Shown piece after piece: positions 10,135-16,782 of a DNA stretch of 64,000 nucleotides. This stretch comes from JACVRW01 sp963812415 (lineage in GTDB: Bacteria; Actinomycetota; Thermoleophilia; Solirubrobacterales; Thermoleophilaceae). The position numbers and the translations under genes were made by a program. The stretch is taken from assembly GCA_963812415.1 (NCBI GenBank), contig CAWEVH010000035.1:1-64000 (forward strand). The letters are read 5' to 3'. The notes beneath the pieces are model-generated. The model did no database searches. It had not been told where the DNA came from and was given only the letters and a program-made list of their open reading frames with translations. The first letter of the stretch is position 1, and each line of letters opens with the position of its first letter.

Positions 10135-10160
10135 CGAACCGTCGCCTTCCGCCCTGCGTA
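10135..10160 (+). promoter_or_regulatory. Second copy of the CGAACC-N16-CGTA ECF-type promoter
   Basis: CGAACC at 10135-10140 and CGTA at 10157-10160, with exactly 16 bases between them, lie 29 bases before the cupredoxin ATG. The spacing and sequence match the motif before the ECF sigma gene, suggesting the cupredoxin belongs to that sigma factor's regulon. Confidence 0.5.
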
Positions 10161-10189
10161 CACCGCTGCGACCGATCCGGAGGTGCGCA

Positions 10190-10651
10190 ATGAACAGGCT
10201 CGTGACTCGACTCGCCCTGGCCCTGACCCTGGTGGCGCTCGCCGCCGCGGGGTGCGGGGACGACGACGATGACAGCGGCGGGGGTGGCGGTGGAGACTCA
10301 GGCGGCGGGGGCGGCGCCTACGGGTCGGCCGGGGGCGGCGGCTCGGACGACGAGCAGGCAAAGGGGGGCGAGACGCTCAGGCTCGTCGCCGATCCGGGCG
10401 GGAACCCGTCGTTCGACAAGACCTCGCTGACCGCCGCGCCCGGGAAGGTCACGATCGTGCTCGACAACCCGTCCTCGGTCCCGCACGCGATCGAGGTCGA
10501 GGGCGGCGGCGTCGAGGAGGTGGGCGACACGGTCACCGAGGGCGGCGTGTCGAAGGTGAGCGCCGAGCTCGAGGCAGGGACCTACGAGTTCTACTGCCCG
10601 GTGGGCAACCACGCCCAGGAAGGGATGGAGGGCACGCTCACGGTGGAGTAA
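10190..10651 (+). CDS. Cupredoxin (plastocyanin-like) lipoprotein
   Basis: A 153-residue exported blue-copper-type protein. The signal ends in a lipobox (AAAGC), followed by an acidic run and a long Gly/Ser linker (about residues 28-58). The cupredoxin fold follows with ligands His in VPHAIEVEG and the cluster YCPVGNHAQEGM (Cys, His and Met in C-x4-H-x4-M spacing). It probably carries electrons or binds copper at the outer face of the membrane. A GGAGG ribosome site precedes the ATG. It sits just after the ECF sigma/anti-sigma pair and shares a promoter motif with it, which suggests stress-controlled expression. Confidence 0.9.
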   Translation: MNRLVTRLALALTLVALAAAGCGDDDDDSGGGGGGDSGGGGGAYGSAGGGGSDDEQAKGGETLRLVADPGGNPSFDKTSLTAAPGKVTIVLDNPSSVPHAIEVEGGGVEEVGDTVTEGGVSKVSAELEAGTYEFYCPVGNHAQEGMEGTLTVE

Positions 10652-10674
10652 CAGGCGGTCAGGGAGCCGGGGTG

Positions 10675-10680
10675 TAGCCT
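10675..10680 (+). promoter_or_regulatory. TAGCCT -10-like hexamer before tatA
   Basis: TAGCCT ends seven bases before the tatA ATG (10688). This is one of many TAGNNT hexamers found 6-10 bases before start codons in this window, as expected for leaderless promoters. A GGAGG also lies in the gap, so conventional initiation is possible too. Confidence 0.4.
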
Positions 10681-10687
10681 GGAGGCC

Positions 10688-10876
10688 ATGGGCTTCATCT
10701 CGGCACCCGGCCCGCTCGAGCTGATGGTCATCCTCGTGGTGGCGCTGATCGTGCTCGGCCCCAAGCGGCTGCCCGAGGCGGCACGCTCGGTCGGCCGCGG
10801 GATGCGCGAACTGAAGCAGTCGCTGTCGGGCGACGACGACGAGCGCGACCGCGACTACGAAGAGGAACGAGCGTAG
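10688..10876 (+). CDS. tatA: Sec-independent translocase protein TatA
   Basis: A 62-residue TatA/E protein. It has the N-terminal membrane helix PLELMVILVVALIVLGPKRL with the family FGPKRLPE-type hinge (here LGPKRLPEAARSVGRGMREL), the amphipathic helix, and a short highly charged tail. It forms the pore component of the twin-arginine export system in the cytoplasmic membrane. No tatC is in this window, so the rest of the system is elsewhere. It may support export of the Tat-type ferritin-like protein nearby, but this is only positional. Confidence 0.93.
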   Translation: MGFISAPGPLELMVILVVALIVLGPKRLPEAARSVGRGMRELKQSLSGDDDERDRDYEEERA

Positions 10877-10883
10877 TGCGCAA

Positions 10884-10904
10884 GCGCCCGGCTCGGCCGG
10901 GCGC
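10884..10904. terminator. Bidirectional hairpin between tatA and cysM
   Basis: A 9-bp perfect stem GCGCCCGGC / GCCGGGCGC with a TCG loop lies between two convergent genes. There is no T-tract, as is usual in high-GC actinobacteria. Confidence 0.7.
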
Positions 10905-10922
10905 GCAGCGCTCCGCGTCCGG

Positions 10923-11900
10923 CTACCAGAACGAGGCGCGCTCGAGCACGCCCTCGTCCTCGAGCTGCTCGACCGTCTTGTTGTAGACGCCCGAGCTGAG
11001 GTACTTCCAGCCGTCGTCGGGCACGACGAAGACGACGTTGCCCTCGTCGAGCTCGCCCGCCACGCGCACGCAGATCGAGGCGATCGCGCCGGCGGACACC
11101 CCGACGAACATGCCCTCCTCCGCGAGCAGCTTCTTGGTCCAGACCACCGCGTCCCGGTTGGAGACGAAGATCTTCCGGTCGAGCAGCTCGAGGTCGATGA
11201 TCGGCGGGATGTAGCCGTCCTCGAGGGAGCGAAGGCCCTGCACGAGCTCGCCCTGGAGCGGCTCGGCGGCGACGATCAGCGTGTCCGGGTCCTCCTCCTT
11301 GAAGCGTCGGGCATTGCCCATCAGCGTGCCGCCGGTGCCGAGGCCGGCCACGAACGCGCTCACCTCGTCGAGCTCCTCGAGGATCTCCACGGCCGTGCCG
11401 TGGTAGTGCGCGTTCGGGTTCGCCTGATTCCCGTACTGGTAGGGCATGTAGTAGCTCGCGTCCGCCGCCGCCATCTCGAGCGCGAGCGCCACGGCGCCGT
11501 TCGAGCCCTCCTCGCCGGGCGAGTACACGATCTCCGCGCCGTACATCGTGAGCAGCTGCGTGCGCTCGGCCGTCACGTTGTCGGGCATCACGACCTTGAG
11601 CGGGTAGCCCTTGCGCCGGCAGATCATCGCCAGCGAGATGCCGGTGTTGCCCGAGGTCGGCTCGAGGATCGTCTGGCCGGGCCGGATCAGCCCGTCGGCC
11701 TCGGCGTGCTCGATCATCGAGCGCGCGACGCGGTCCTTGACCGAGCCGGTCGGGTTGTAGCTCTCGAGCTTCGCGTAGATGCGGACGCCGGGCTTGGGGC
11801 TCAGCCGCTTCAGCTCCACGAGCGGCGTGTTGCCGATCGCCTCGACGATGTCGCCGTACCGCCCGCCACAGGGCTTGTTGTCGAGGCGAGGCTCCAGCAC
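10923..11900 (-). CDS. cysM: CysM: O-phosphoserine-type cysteine synthase (CysO-dependent)
   Basis: A 325-residue fold-type II PLP enzyme. Lys55 in NPTGSVKDR is the Schiff-base lysine, with EPTSGNTGISLAM (cofactor and substrate loop) and VAGLGTGGTLMG (phosphate cup). The C-terminal DDGWKYLSSGVYNKT and the segment LRSLEDGYIPP resemble mycobacterial CysM, which uses O-phosphoserine and thiocarboxylated CysO rather than acetylserine and sulfide. The genes for a CysO-like carrier and its activating enzyme lie just upstream. The GTG start at 11900 has a TACACT -10-like hexamer exactly seven bases before it, so the mRNA is probably leaderless. The CysM subtype is an inference from similarity and context. 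Confidence 0.88.
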   Translation of the reverse strand: MLEPRLDNKPCGGRYGDIVEAIGNTPLVELKRLSPKPGVRIYAKLESYNPTGSVKDRVARSMIEHAEADGLIRPGQTILEPTSGNTGISLAMICRRKGYPLKVVMPDNVTAERTQLLTMYGAEIVYSPGEEGSNGAVALALEMAAADASYYMPYQYGNQANPNAHYHGTAVEILEELDEVSAFVAGLGTGGTLMGNARRFKEEDPDTLIVAAEPLQGELVQGLRSLEDGYIPPIIDLELLDRKIFVSNRDAVVWTKKLLAEEGMFVGVSAGAIASICVRVAGELDEGNVVFVVPDDGWKYLSSGVYNKTVEQLEDEGVLERASFW

Positions 11901-11917
11901 TTCAGAAAGTGTAGTTC
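11901..11917 (-). promoter_or_regulatory. Promoter/operator motif of cysM shared with moeZ
   Basis: Read on the minus strand, CTACACTTTCTGAAGT lies directly before the cysM GTG. Its TACACT (11913-11908) fits a -10 element for a leaderless transcript. The same TTTCTGAAGT follows a TATATT hexamer upstream of the activating-enzyme gene (13810-13826), so both genes may answer to one regulator. Confidence 0.5.
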
Positions 11918-11957
11918 CTGATCAGGGGTTCGTGGAGGGGCTGTCGCGCCAGTGTGG

Positions 11958-12320
11958 CTACTCGGTGATGACCGTGTCCTCGTGCGAGTACGCCGGCGAG
12001 CAGCAGCACAGGAGCCGGAGCGGCTCGTCGCCCGTATTCCAGAGCTTGTGCGTGAGGCCGGGGGCGATCACCACGGCGTCGCCCGGCGCGACCTCCCGCT
12101 CCTGCGCGCCCACGCGGAGCCGCCCGCGCCCGTGGGTGAAGTAGTAGATCTCCTCCGACTCCCGGTGGTAGTGCTCCTGGGTCTCGCCGCCGGGCGGGAG
12201 CGTCGCCTCGGCGAGCGACTGGTTCACCGCGTTGCCGGTGGGTACGCCCGCCAGCTCGCGGATCTCCGAGCCGTCGAGCGTGGTGAACGGCCGGGTGCCG
12301 TGCAGGGTCGTGACCTTCAC
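11958..12320 (-). CDS. Small cupin-domain protein
   Basis: A 120-residue single-cupin protein. It shows the two cupin motifs: EHYHRESEEIYYFTHGRGRL (metal-binding H-x-H and E) and GDAVVIAPGLTHKLWNTG (second histidine). It starts at GTG 12320 inside a GTGA overlap with the cysO stop, so it is translated with the cysteine genes. Its function is unknown. A cysteine dioxygenase-like or sulfur-compound role is conceivable from the context, but the sequence shows only the generic fold. The C-terminal CCCSPAY contains three adjacent cysteines, which is unusual for the family. Confidence 0.85.
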   Translation of the reverse strand: MKVTTLHGTRPFTTLDGSEIRELAGVPTGNAVNQSLAEATLPPGGETQEHYHRESEEIYYFTHGRGRLRVGAQEREVAPGDAVVIAPGLTHKLWNTGDEPLRLLCCCSPAYSHEDTVITE

Positions 12321-12592
12321 GACCCGCCGGCCATCGCCGGAAGGATCACGATCGTGTCGGTCTCGGAGACGCCCGTGTCGAGCCCCTCGAGCACCCGCAC
12401 GTCCTCGTCGTTCAGGTAGACGTTGACGTAGCGGTTGAGGTCGCCGCTCTCGGAGAAGAGCTGGGACTCGGTAGCCGGGTGCTCCGCGGCGAGCGCGCGC
12501 AGCACCTCGCCCACGTCTGTTCCCAAGGCCTCGACCTCCTTGGCGCCGCCGGTCGAGCCGCGCAGCACCGGGGGGATCTTGATCGTGCTCAT
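12317..12592 (-). CDS. cysO: CysO-like sulfur-carrier protein ending GlyGlySer
   Basis: A 91-residue ubiquitin-fold (MoaD/ThiS-type) carrier. It resembles mycobacterial CysO in VLRGSTGGAKEVEALGTDVG, RYVNVYLNDEDVRVLEGLDT and the end TIVILPAMAGGS. Carriers of this family are adenylated and thiocarboxylated at a terminal GlyGly. Here one extra Ser follows GlyGly, so the protein should need trimming before activation. A JAMM peptidase at 7410-7799 could do this. The ATG at 12592 overlaps the activating-enzyme stop (ATGA), and its own stop overlaps the cupin start (GTGA). The sulfur-carrier call is strong; the cysteine role rests on the neighbouring cysM. Confidence 0.9.
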   Translation of the reverse strand: MSTIKIPPVLRGSTGGAKEVEALGTDVGEVLRALAAEHPATESQLFSESGDLNRYVNVYLNDEDVRVLEGLDTGVSETDTIVILPAMAGGS

Positions 12593-13773
12593 CCGGCGCC
12601 GGCGCAGAAGGCCTCGTAGTCGGGAAAGACGCCGAGCTCCTCGTCGGAGATGTCGCCCGGCTCGCGCGAGCAGATCGGGCAGTCGGGGTCGCGACGGACC
12701 TTGAGCTCCGTGAACGTCGTGCCGAGCGCGTCGTAGAGCAGCAGCCTGCCGGCCATCGTGTCGCCCTTGCCCGTGATCAGCTTGATCACCTCGACCGACT
12801 GCAGCAGGCCCATCACGCCGGGCAGCACGCCGAGCACGCCGGCGGCGCCGCACGAGGGCGCGAGCTCGGCGGGCGGCGGCGTGGGATAGAGGCAGCGGTA
12901 GCAGGGCCCCTCGTAGGGGTGGAACACCGACAGCTGTCCCTCGAAGCCGAGGATCGAGGCGGACACGACGGGGATCTGGAGCCGCACGCTCGCGTCGTTC
13001 AGCAGGTAGCGCGTGGGGAAGTTGTCGAGCCCGTCGACCACCACGTCGTAGCCCTCGATGATCTCGACGATGTTCTCTGAGCCGAGCCGGACCTCGTGCT
13101 TCTCCACCTTCACGTCCGGGTTGATCTCGTGAATCGAGATCTCTGCCGAGTCGACCTTGGGCATTCCGATGCGGTCGTTCGCGTGCGCCACCTGGCGCTG
13201 GAGGTTCGAGAGGTCGACCACGTCGTTGTCGACGAGCCCGAGCGTGCCCACCCCCGCGGCCGCGAGGTAGAGGGCGGCGGGCGAGCCGAGGCCGCCCGCC
13301 CCGAGCAGCAGCACCTTCGCGTCGAGCAGCTTCAGCTGGCCCTCGAGCCCGACCTCGGGCACGAGCAGGTGGCGTGAGTAGCGCTCGCGCTGCTCGGCGG
13401 TGAGCGCCCGCGGGACCTCGACCTCGTAGCCGCGGTCCTTCCAGAGCGTGATCCCGCCGCGCATCGAGGCGACGTCCTGGTAGCCGAGCAGGTCCTGCAT
13501 CGTCTGGGCGGCGAACGCCGAGCGGTTGCCCGACGCGCAGTAGAGGATCACGCGCCGGTCGCGATCGGAGACGGCGGCCTCGATGCGCGACTCGAGGTGC
13601 CCGCGCGGCACGTGCACGGCGCCGGGAAGGTGGGCCTCCTCGAACTCGTGCTGCTCGCGGACGTCGACGATCACGGCGCCGTTGCCGTTCTGGGCGAGCG
13701 CGTGGACGTCCTTCGGATCGATCTCCTCGATCTGCTCCTTGACCTTGCGGATGAGTTCTGCGCCGGACGCCAT
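12589..13773 (-). CDS. moeZ: Rhodanese-MoeB fusion, sulfur-carrier activating enzyme (MoeZ-like)
   Basis: A 394-residue two-domain protein. Residues about 15-115 form a rhodanese domain with the persulfide cysteine Cys79 in YCASGNRS. Residues about 125-394 form an E1-like MoeB/ThiF domain with the nucleotide motif LGAGGLGSPAALYLAAAG, DNDVVDLSNLQRQ, zinc cysteines CYRC and CPIC, and SCGAAGVLG. It should adenylate the CysO carboxyl end and transfer sulfur to it. The domain order is reversed relative to mycobacterial MoeZ, where rhodanese is C-terminal. It leads an operon with cysO and the cupin. A shared motif before this gene and cysM suggests co-regulation. Confidence 0.9.
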   Translation of the reverse strand: MASGAELIRKVKEQIEEIDPKDVHALAQNGNGAVIVDVREQHEFEEAHLPGAVHVPRGHLESRIEAAVSDRDRRVILYCASGNRSAFAAQTMQDLLGYQDVASMRGGITLWKDRGYEVEVPRALTAEQRERYSRHLLVPEVGLEGQLKLLDAKVLLLGAGGLGSPAALYLAAAGVGTLGLVDNDVVDLSNLQRQVAHANDRIGMPKVDSAEISIHEINPDVKVEKHEVRLGSENIVEIIEGYDVVVDGLDNFPTRYLLNDASVRLQIPVVSASILGFEGQLSVFHPYEGPCYRCLYPTPPPAELAPSCGAAGVLGVLPGVMGLLQSVEVIKLITGKGDTMAGRLLLYDALGTTFTELKVRRDPDCPICSREPGDISDEELGVFPDYEAFCAGAG

Positions 13774-13809
13774 GTGGTGGAAAGCACGTATTCCTGGTCG
13801 GGATTCGCT

Positions 13810-13826
13810 ACTTCAGAAAATATAGC
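13810..13826 (-). promoter_or_regulatory. Promoter/operator motif upstream of the MoeZ-like gene
   Basis: On the minus strand, GCTATATTTTCTGAAGT contains TATATT (13824-13819) as a good -10 element, followed by the TTTCTGAAGT also seen before cysM. The predicted transcript would carry a leader of about 38 bases. Confidence 0.5.
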
Positions 13827-13853
13827 GCGCAGACGAGGGGCTCCCCAAAAGGT

Positions 13854-13881
13854 ACCGGGGCGCCCTTTCGGGCGCCCCGGT
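13854..13881. other. 12-bp perfect hairpin in a divergent intergenic region
   Basis: ACCGGGGCGCCC / GGGCGCCCCGGT with a TTTC loop. It lies between two divergently transcribed genes, where no protein-gene transcript should end. It may terminate an unannotated small RNA, block read-through, or bind a protein. The rest of the 13774-14042 gap holds the MoeZ-gene promoter motif and nothing else I can name. Confidence 0.55.
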
Positions 13882-14042
13882 GGAAGACCCAGACCTAGAT
13901 TTTGCGGAAGCCCCGGCAGCTTGTTCCGTCTGCCGTCGTTCAAGCCTCACCAAGAGTTTCGTCTTTCGCCCTCGCTGCCGATATGGGGTGGTGACCCCAT
14001 TTGTCCCGGATGGCCCCGATCCGATCCACAGGAAGACCCAGC

Positions 14043-15038
14043 ATGATTAGGCGCGACGACTCCCTCATCGGCCAGATCGTGGCCGCGAACGTGCTGCTGG
14101 TCGCGCTCACGCTGTTCGCGGCGAGCCTCGCCGCCGGTCTCGACCTCACCGTCGCCGACCAGCGCTGGTCCTTCCTCATCCTCGGCCTGTCGATCGTGCT
14201 CACCCTGTGCGTGAACCTCTGGATGCTGCAGCGGCGCTTCCGCCCGCTCGAGCGCCTGATCGACCGGATCGAGCGCATCGACCCCTCGGAGCCGGCCAGC
14301 TTCGATCTCGAGCAGCCCGAGCCGGTGGAGGAGATCGACCGGCTCACACACTCCTTCCGGCGGCTGCTCGACCGCATCGAGGAGGAGCGCCGCCGCTCCG
14401 GCGCGCTCGCCATGCGCGCCCAGGAGGAGGAGCGCCGGCGGCTCGCGCGCGATCTCCACGACGAGGTGAACCAGGCGCTCACCGCGATCCTGCTGCGCCT
14501 GGAGGCGCTCTCCCACGACGCGCCCGCCGAGCGCGCGGCCGAGGTCGTCGAGCTCAAGCTGCTCGTCAACCAGGCGATGGAGGAACTGCTCACGCTGGCC
14601 CGCCAGCTGCGCCCGAGCGCGCTCGACGACCACGGGCTCGTCCCGGCCCTGGAGGCCCAGCTCAAGCGCTTCGGGGCGCGTACGGGCCTGGAGGTCCGCC
14701 TGCGCACGAGCGGCGAGCCCAACGAGCTGGCCGAGGATGTGCAGACCGCGCTCTATCGGATCACCCAGGAGGCGCTCGCCAACGCGGGCCGCCACGCGGG
14801 CGCGACCGCGGTCGAGGTCGACCTGAAGGCCGATGAGGGGCGCGTGGAGCTGCGGGTGCGCGACGACGGCGAGGGCTTCGACCCGGGCGCGATCGGTCGC
14901 GCCGGGGCCGACGGGCCGGGAGCCGGCCTCGGACTCGGCGGCATGGCCGAGCGCGCGCGGCTGGTCGGCGGAGAGCTCGACGTGCGCTCGGCGCCCGGCG
15001 GCGGAACGACGGTCACGCTGCGGATCGACGGCCCATGA
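14043..15038 (+). CDS. NarL-family sensor histidine kinase
   Basis: A 331-residue membrane kinase. Two transmembrane helices (about residues 10-32 and 41-60) bracket a very short outer loop. A HAMP-like linker follows (RRFRPLERLIDRIERID), then a HisKA_3 dimerisation domain with the phospho-accepting histidine in RRLARDLHDEVNQALTAI, and an ATPase domain with EALANAGRHAGA, RDDGEGFD and GLGLGGMAERARLVGG. The ATG at 14043 has AGGAAG at the right distance. It overlaps the response regulator gene as ATGA, so the pair is cotranslated. With almost no outer loop it probably senses a membrane or intracellular cue. Confidence 0.92.
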   Translation: MIRRDDSLIGQIVAANVLLVALTLFAASLAAGLDLTVADQRWSFLILGLSIVLTLCVNLWMLQRRFRPLERLIDRIERIDPSEPASFDLEQPEPVEEIDRLTHSFRRLLDRIEEERRRSGALAMRAQEEERRRLARDLHDEVNQALTAILLRLEALSHDAPAERAAEVVELKLLVNQAMEELLTLARQLRPSALDDHGLVPALEAQLKRFGARTGLEVRLRTSGEPNELAEDVQTALYRITQEALANAGRHAGATAVEVDLKADEGRVELRVRDDGEGFDPGAIGRAGADGPGAGLGLGGMAERARLVGGELDVRSAPGGGTTVTLRIDGP

Positions 15039-15670
15039 TCTCGATCGTGATCGCCGACGATCACGGGATCGTGCGCTCGGGCCTGCGGATGCTGATCGAC
15101 CGCCAGCGGGACATGGAGGTGGTGGCCGAGGCCGACGACGGCGTGACCGCGCTCGAGACCACCCAGGCGCTGCGGCCCGACGTGGCGGTGCTCGACGTGT
15201 CGATGCCGCGCATGACGGGCCTCCAGGCCGCGCGCGAGATCCGCGCGCACGTGCCCGACACACGGGTGCTGCTGCTCTCGATGCACGACGACGAGCGCTA
15301 CTTCTTCGAGGGCCTCGAGGCGGGCGCGGCGGGCTACGTGCTGAAGCGGGCGGCGGACACCGACCTGATCGACGCCGTCCGCACCGTCGCGGGCGGCCGC
15401 AGCTTCCTCTCCGACGACGCCCAGCGCGCCCTCATGGACGCCTGGCTCGAGGGCGGGCGCTCGGAGCCCGACGACCCGCTCACCCCGCGCGAGCTCGAGG
15501 TGGTCAAGCTGATCGCCGAGGCCTACACCAACCGCCAGATCGCCGAGACGCTGAAGCTCGCCGAGAAGACGGTCGAGTCGCACCGCGCCAACGTGCTCTC
15601 CAAGCTCGGCATGCGCGACCGCGTGGAGATCGTGCGCTACGCCATCAGGCGCGGCCTGGTCGAGCCGTAG
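15035..15670 (+). CDS. NarL/FixJ-family response regulator
   Basis: A 211-residue two-domain regulator. The receiver domain has acidic residues IADDHG, the phospho-acceptor aspartate in AVLDVSMPRMTG (about residue 54) and the conserved lysine in YVLKRAADTDL. The C-terminal LuxR-type helix-turn-helix reads LTPRELEVVKLIAEAYTNRQ, IAETLKLAEKTVESHRANVL. It is the partner of the overlapping histidine kinase and acts as a DNA-binding transcription factor. Its target genes are not evident. Confidence 0.94.
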   Translation: MISIVIADDHGIVRSGLRMLIDRQRDMEVVAEADDGVTALETTQALRPDVAVLDVSMPRMTGLQAAREIRAHVPDTRVLLLSMHDDERYFFEGLEAGAAGYVLKRAADTDLIDAVRTVAGGRSFLSDDAQRALMDAWLEGGRSEPDDPLTPRELEVVKLIAEAYTNRQIAETLKLAEKTVESHRANVLSKLGMRDRVEIVRYAIRRGLVEP

Positions 15671-15786
15671 GCGCGCCGCTCGCGGCAGCGCAGGGGTAGT
15701 GCCTTCCAGCCTCAGGGTGGCTGTCGGCGCCGGGCACCCGGGGCGATTCTCACTGGGCAAGCCCAACCCCAGTCCAGGAGGAAACG

Positions 15787-16704
15787 ATGATCCGCACCAC
15801 GTCCGCAGCGCTCGCCGTAGGCATGGCGCTGCTCGCACTGCCGTCGGTCGGTGAGGCTTCAACCAGCTTCGGCAGCCGGCTCAACCACGATCCGGCGAAC
15901 TCGGGCGAGTGCAAGGAGCTGCTCACGCCCTGCACGCTGGCGTCCTACATCCACCCCAGCGACCCCAACGGCGATCCCTACGCCGGCGGCGCGCCGGTGG
16001 ACGGGGTGATCACCAAGTTCCGGATCCGCGCCTTCGCCGAGGGCGGCCCGGCGCCGGTGACCTTCCGGCTCGTGGACATCTCACGACCCGATCCCCAGAA
16101 CAACGAGACCGCGCTGGCGAGCGGCGCCGGCACGGGACCGACCGTGACCATCCCGCCCAGCATGGGCGGCGGCGACGTGCCGATCCTCGAGTTCCCCGGG
16201 AGCCTGCCCGTGAAGAAGGGGCAGCACCTGGCGATCGACGGCACGAACGTGTGGGCGACCTACAACTCGAGCGGCGACAAGTTCTCGTACCGCTTCGATC
16301 CGCCGCTCGTGGACGGTCAGGCCCCGCGGACCTCGAACCAGGCCACCGGCGAGCTGCTCGTGGCGGCCGAGATCGAGCCCGACGTGGACCGTGACGGCCT
16401 CGGCGACGAGACCCAGGACCCGGCGGTGCGCAGGCCCGACACGACGAAGCCGCGCATCAGCGGGCTGAAGCTCGAGGGCTCGAAGCTCCGCTACCGGCTC
16501 TCGGAGAAGGCGCGCGTGACCGTCCGCGTGAAGAAGGGCGGCCGCACCGTCAAGACGATCAGCCGCAAGGGCCGCGCGGGCCGCAACCAGCTCGCGATCG
16601 GCTCCGGCAAGCTGGCCGACGGCCGCTACAAGCTGGTCGTCCGGGCGAAGGACGCCGCCGGCAACGCCTCCGCCGCGAAGCGCGTGGCGCTGCGGGTGCG
16701 GTAA
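15787..16704 (+). CDS. Secreted protein with C-terminal Ig-like basic domain
   Basis: A 305-residue exported protein. It has a clear signal peptide (MIRTTSAALAVGMALLALPS with cleavage near GEAS) and an AGGAGG ribosome site. A beta-rich first part of unknown type has one disulfide-capable pair (CKELLTPC). A calcium-loop-like stretch VDRDGLGDETQDP follows, then a C-terminal Ig-like domain with LRYRLSEKARVTVRVKKGGR and DGRYKLVVRAKDAAGNASA. This last domain is common in exported proteins of Thermoleophilia and supports the taxonomic guess. No enzymatic motif is seen. It stands alone after the two-component pair. Confidence 0.8.
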   Translation: MIRTTSAALAVGMALLALPSVGEASTSFGSRLNHDPANSGECKELLTPCTLASYIHPSDPNGDPYAGGAPVDGVITKFRIRAFAEGGPAPVTFRLVDISRPDPQNNETALASGAGTGPTVTIPPSMGGGDVPILEFPGSLPVKKGQHLAIDGTNVWATYNSSGDKFSYRFDPPLVDGQAPRTSNQATGELLVAAEIEPDVDRDGLGDETQDPAVRRPDTTKPRISGLKLEGSKLRYRLSEKARVTVRVKKGGRTVKTISRKGRAGRNQLAIGSGKLADGRYKLVVRAKDAAGNASAAKRVALRVR

Positions 16705-16712
16705 CGGCTACA

Positions 16713-16767
16713 AGGGGGAGCGCAGCTCGGCGAGCAGCGACGTCTGGCTCGTCGAGCACCTCCCCCT
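16713..16767. other. Inverted repeat enclosing two small hairpins
   Basis: AGGGGGAG (16713-16720) pairs with CTCCCCCT (16760-16767) and encloses two further small hairpins, CTC-GGC-GAG and GCTC-GTC-GAGC. This makes a three-way-junction-like fold. It may be the terminator of the secreted-protein gene or a leader element of the next gene, whose start is 15 bases away. Confidence 0.45.
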
Positions 16768-16782
16768 CTAGCCTGCAGCACG

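Noticed and set aside
10131..10190. GGATTCGAACC near 10131 looks like the reverse complement of a tRNA T-arm
   Set aside because: The flanking bases do not form a T-stem and no acceptor, anticodon or D-arm can be folded around it. It also contains the ECF-type -35 element.
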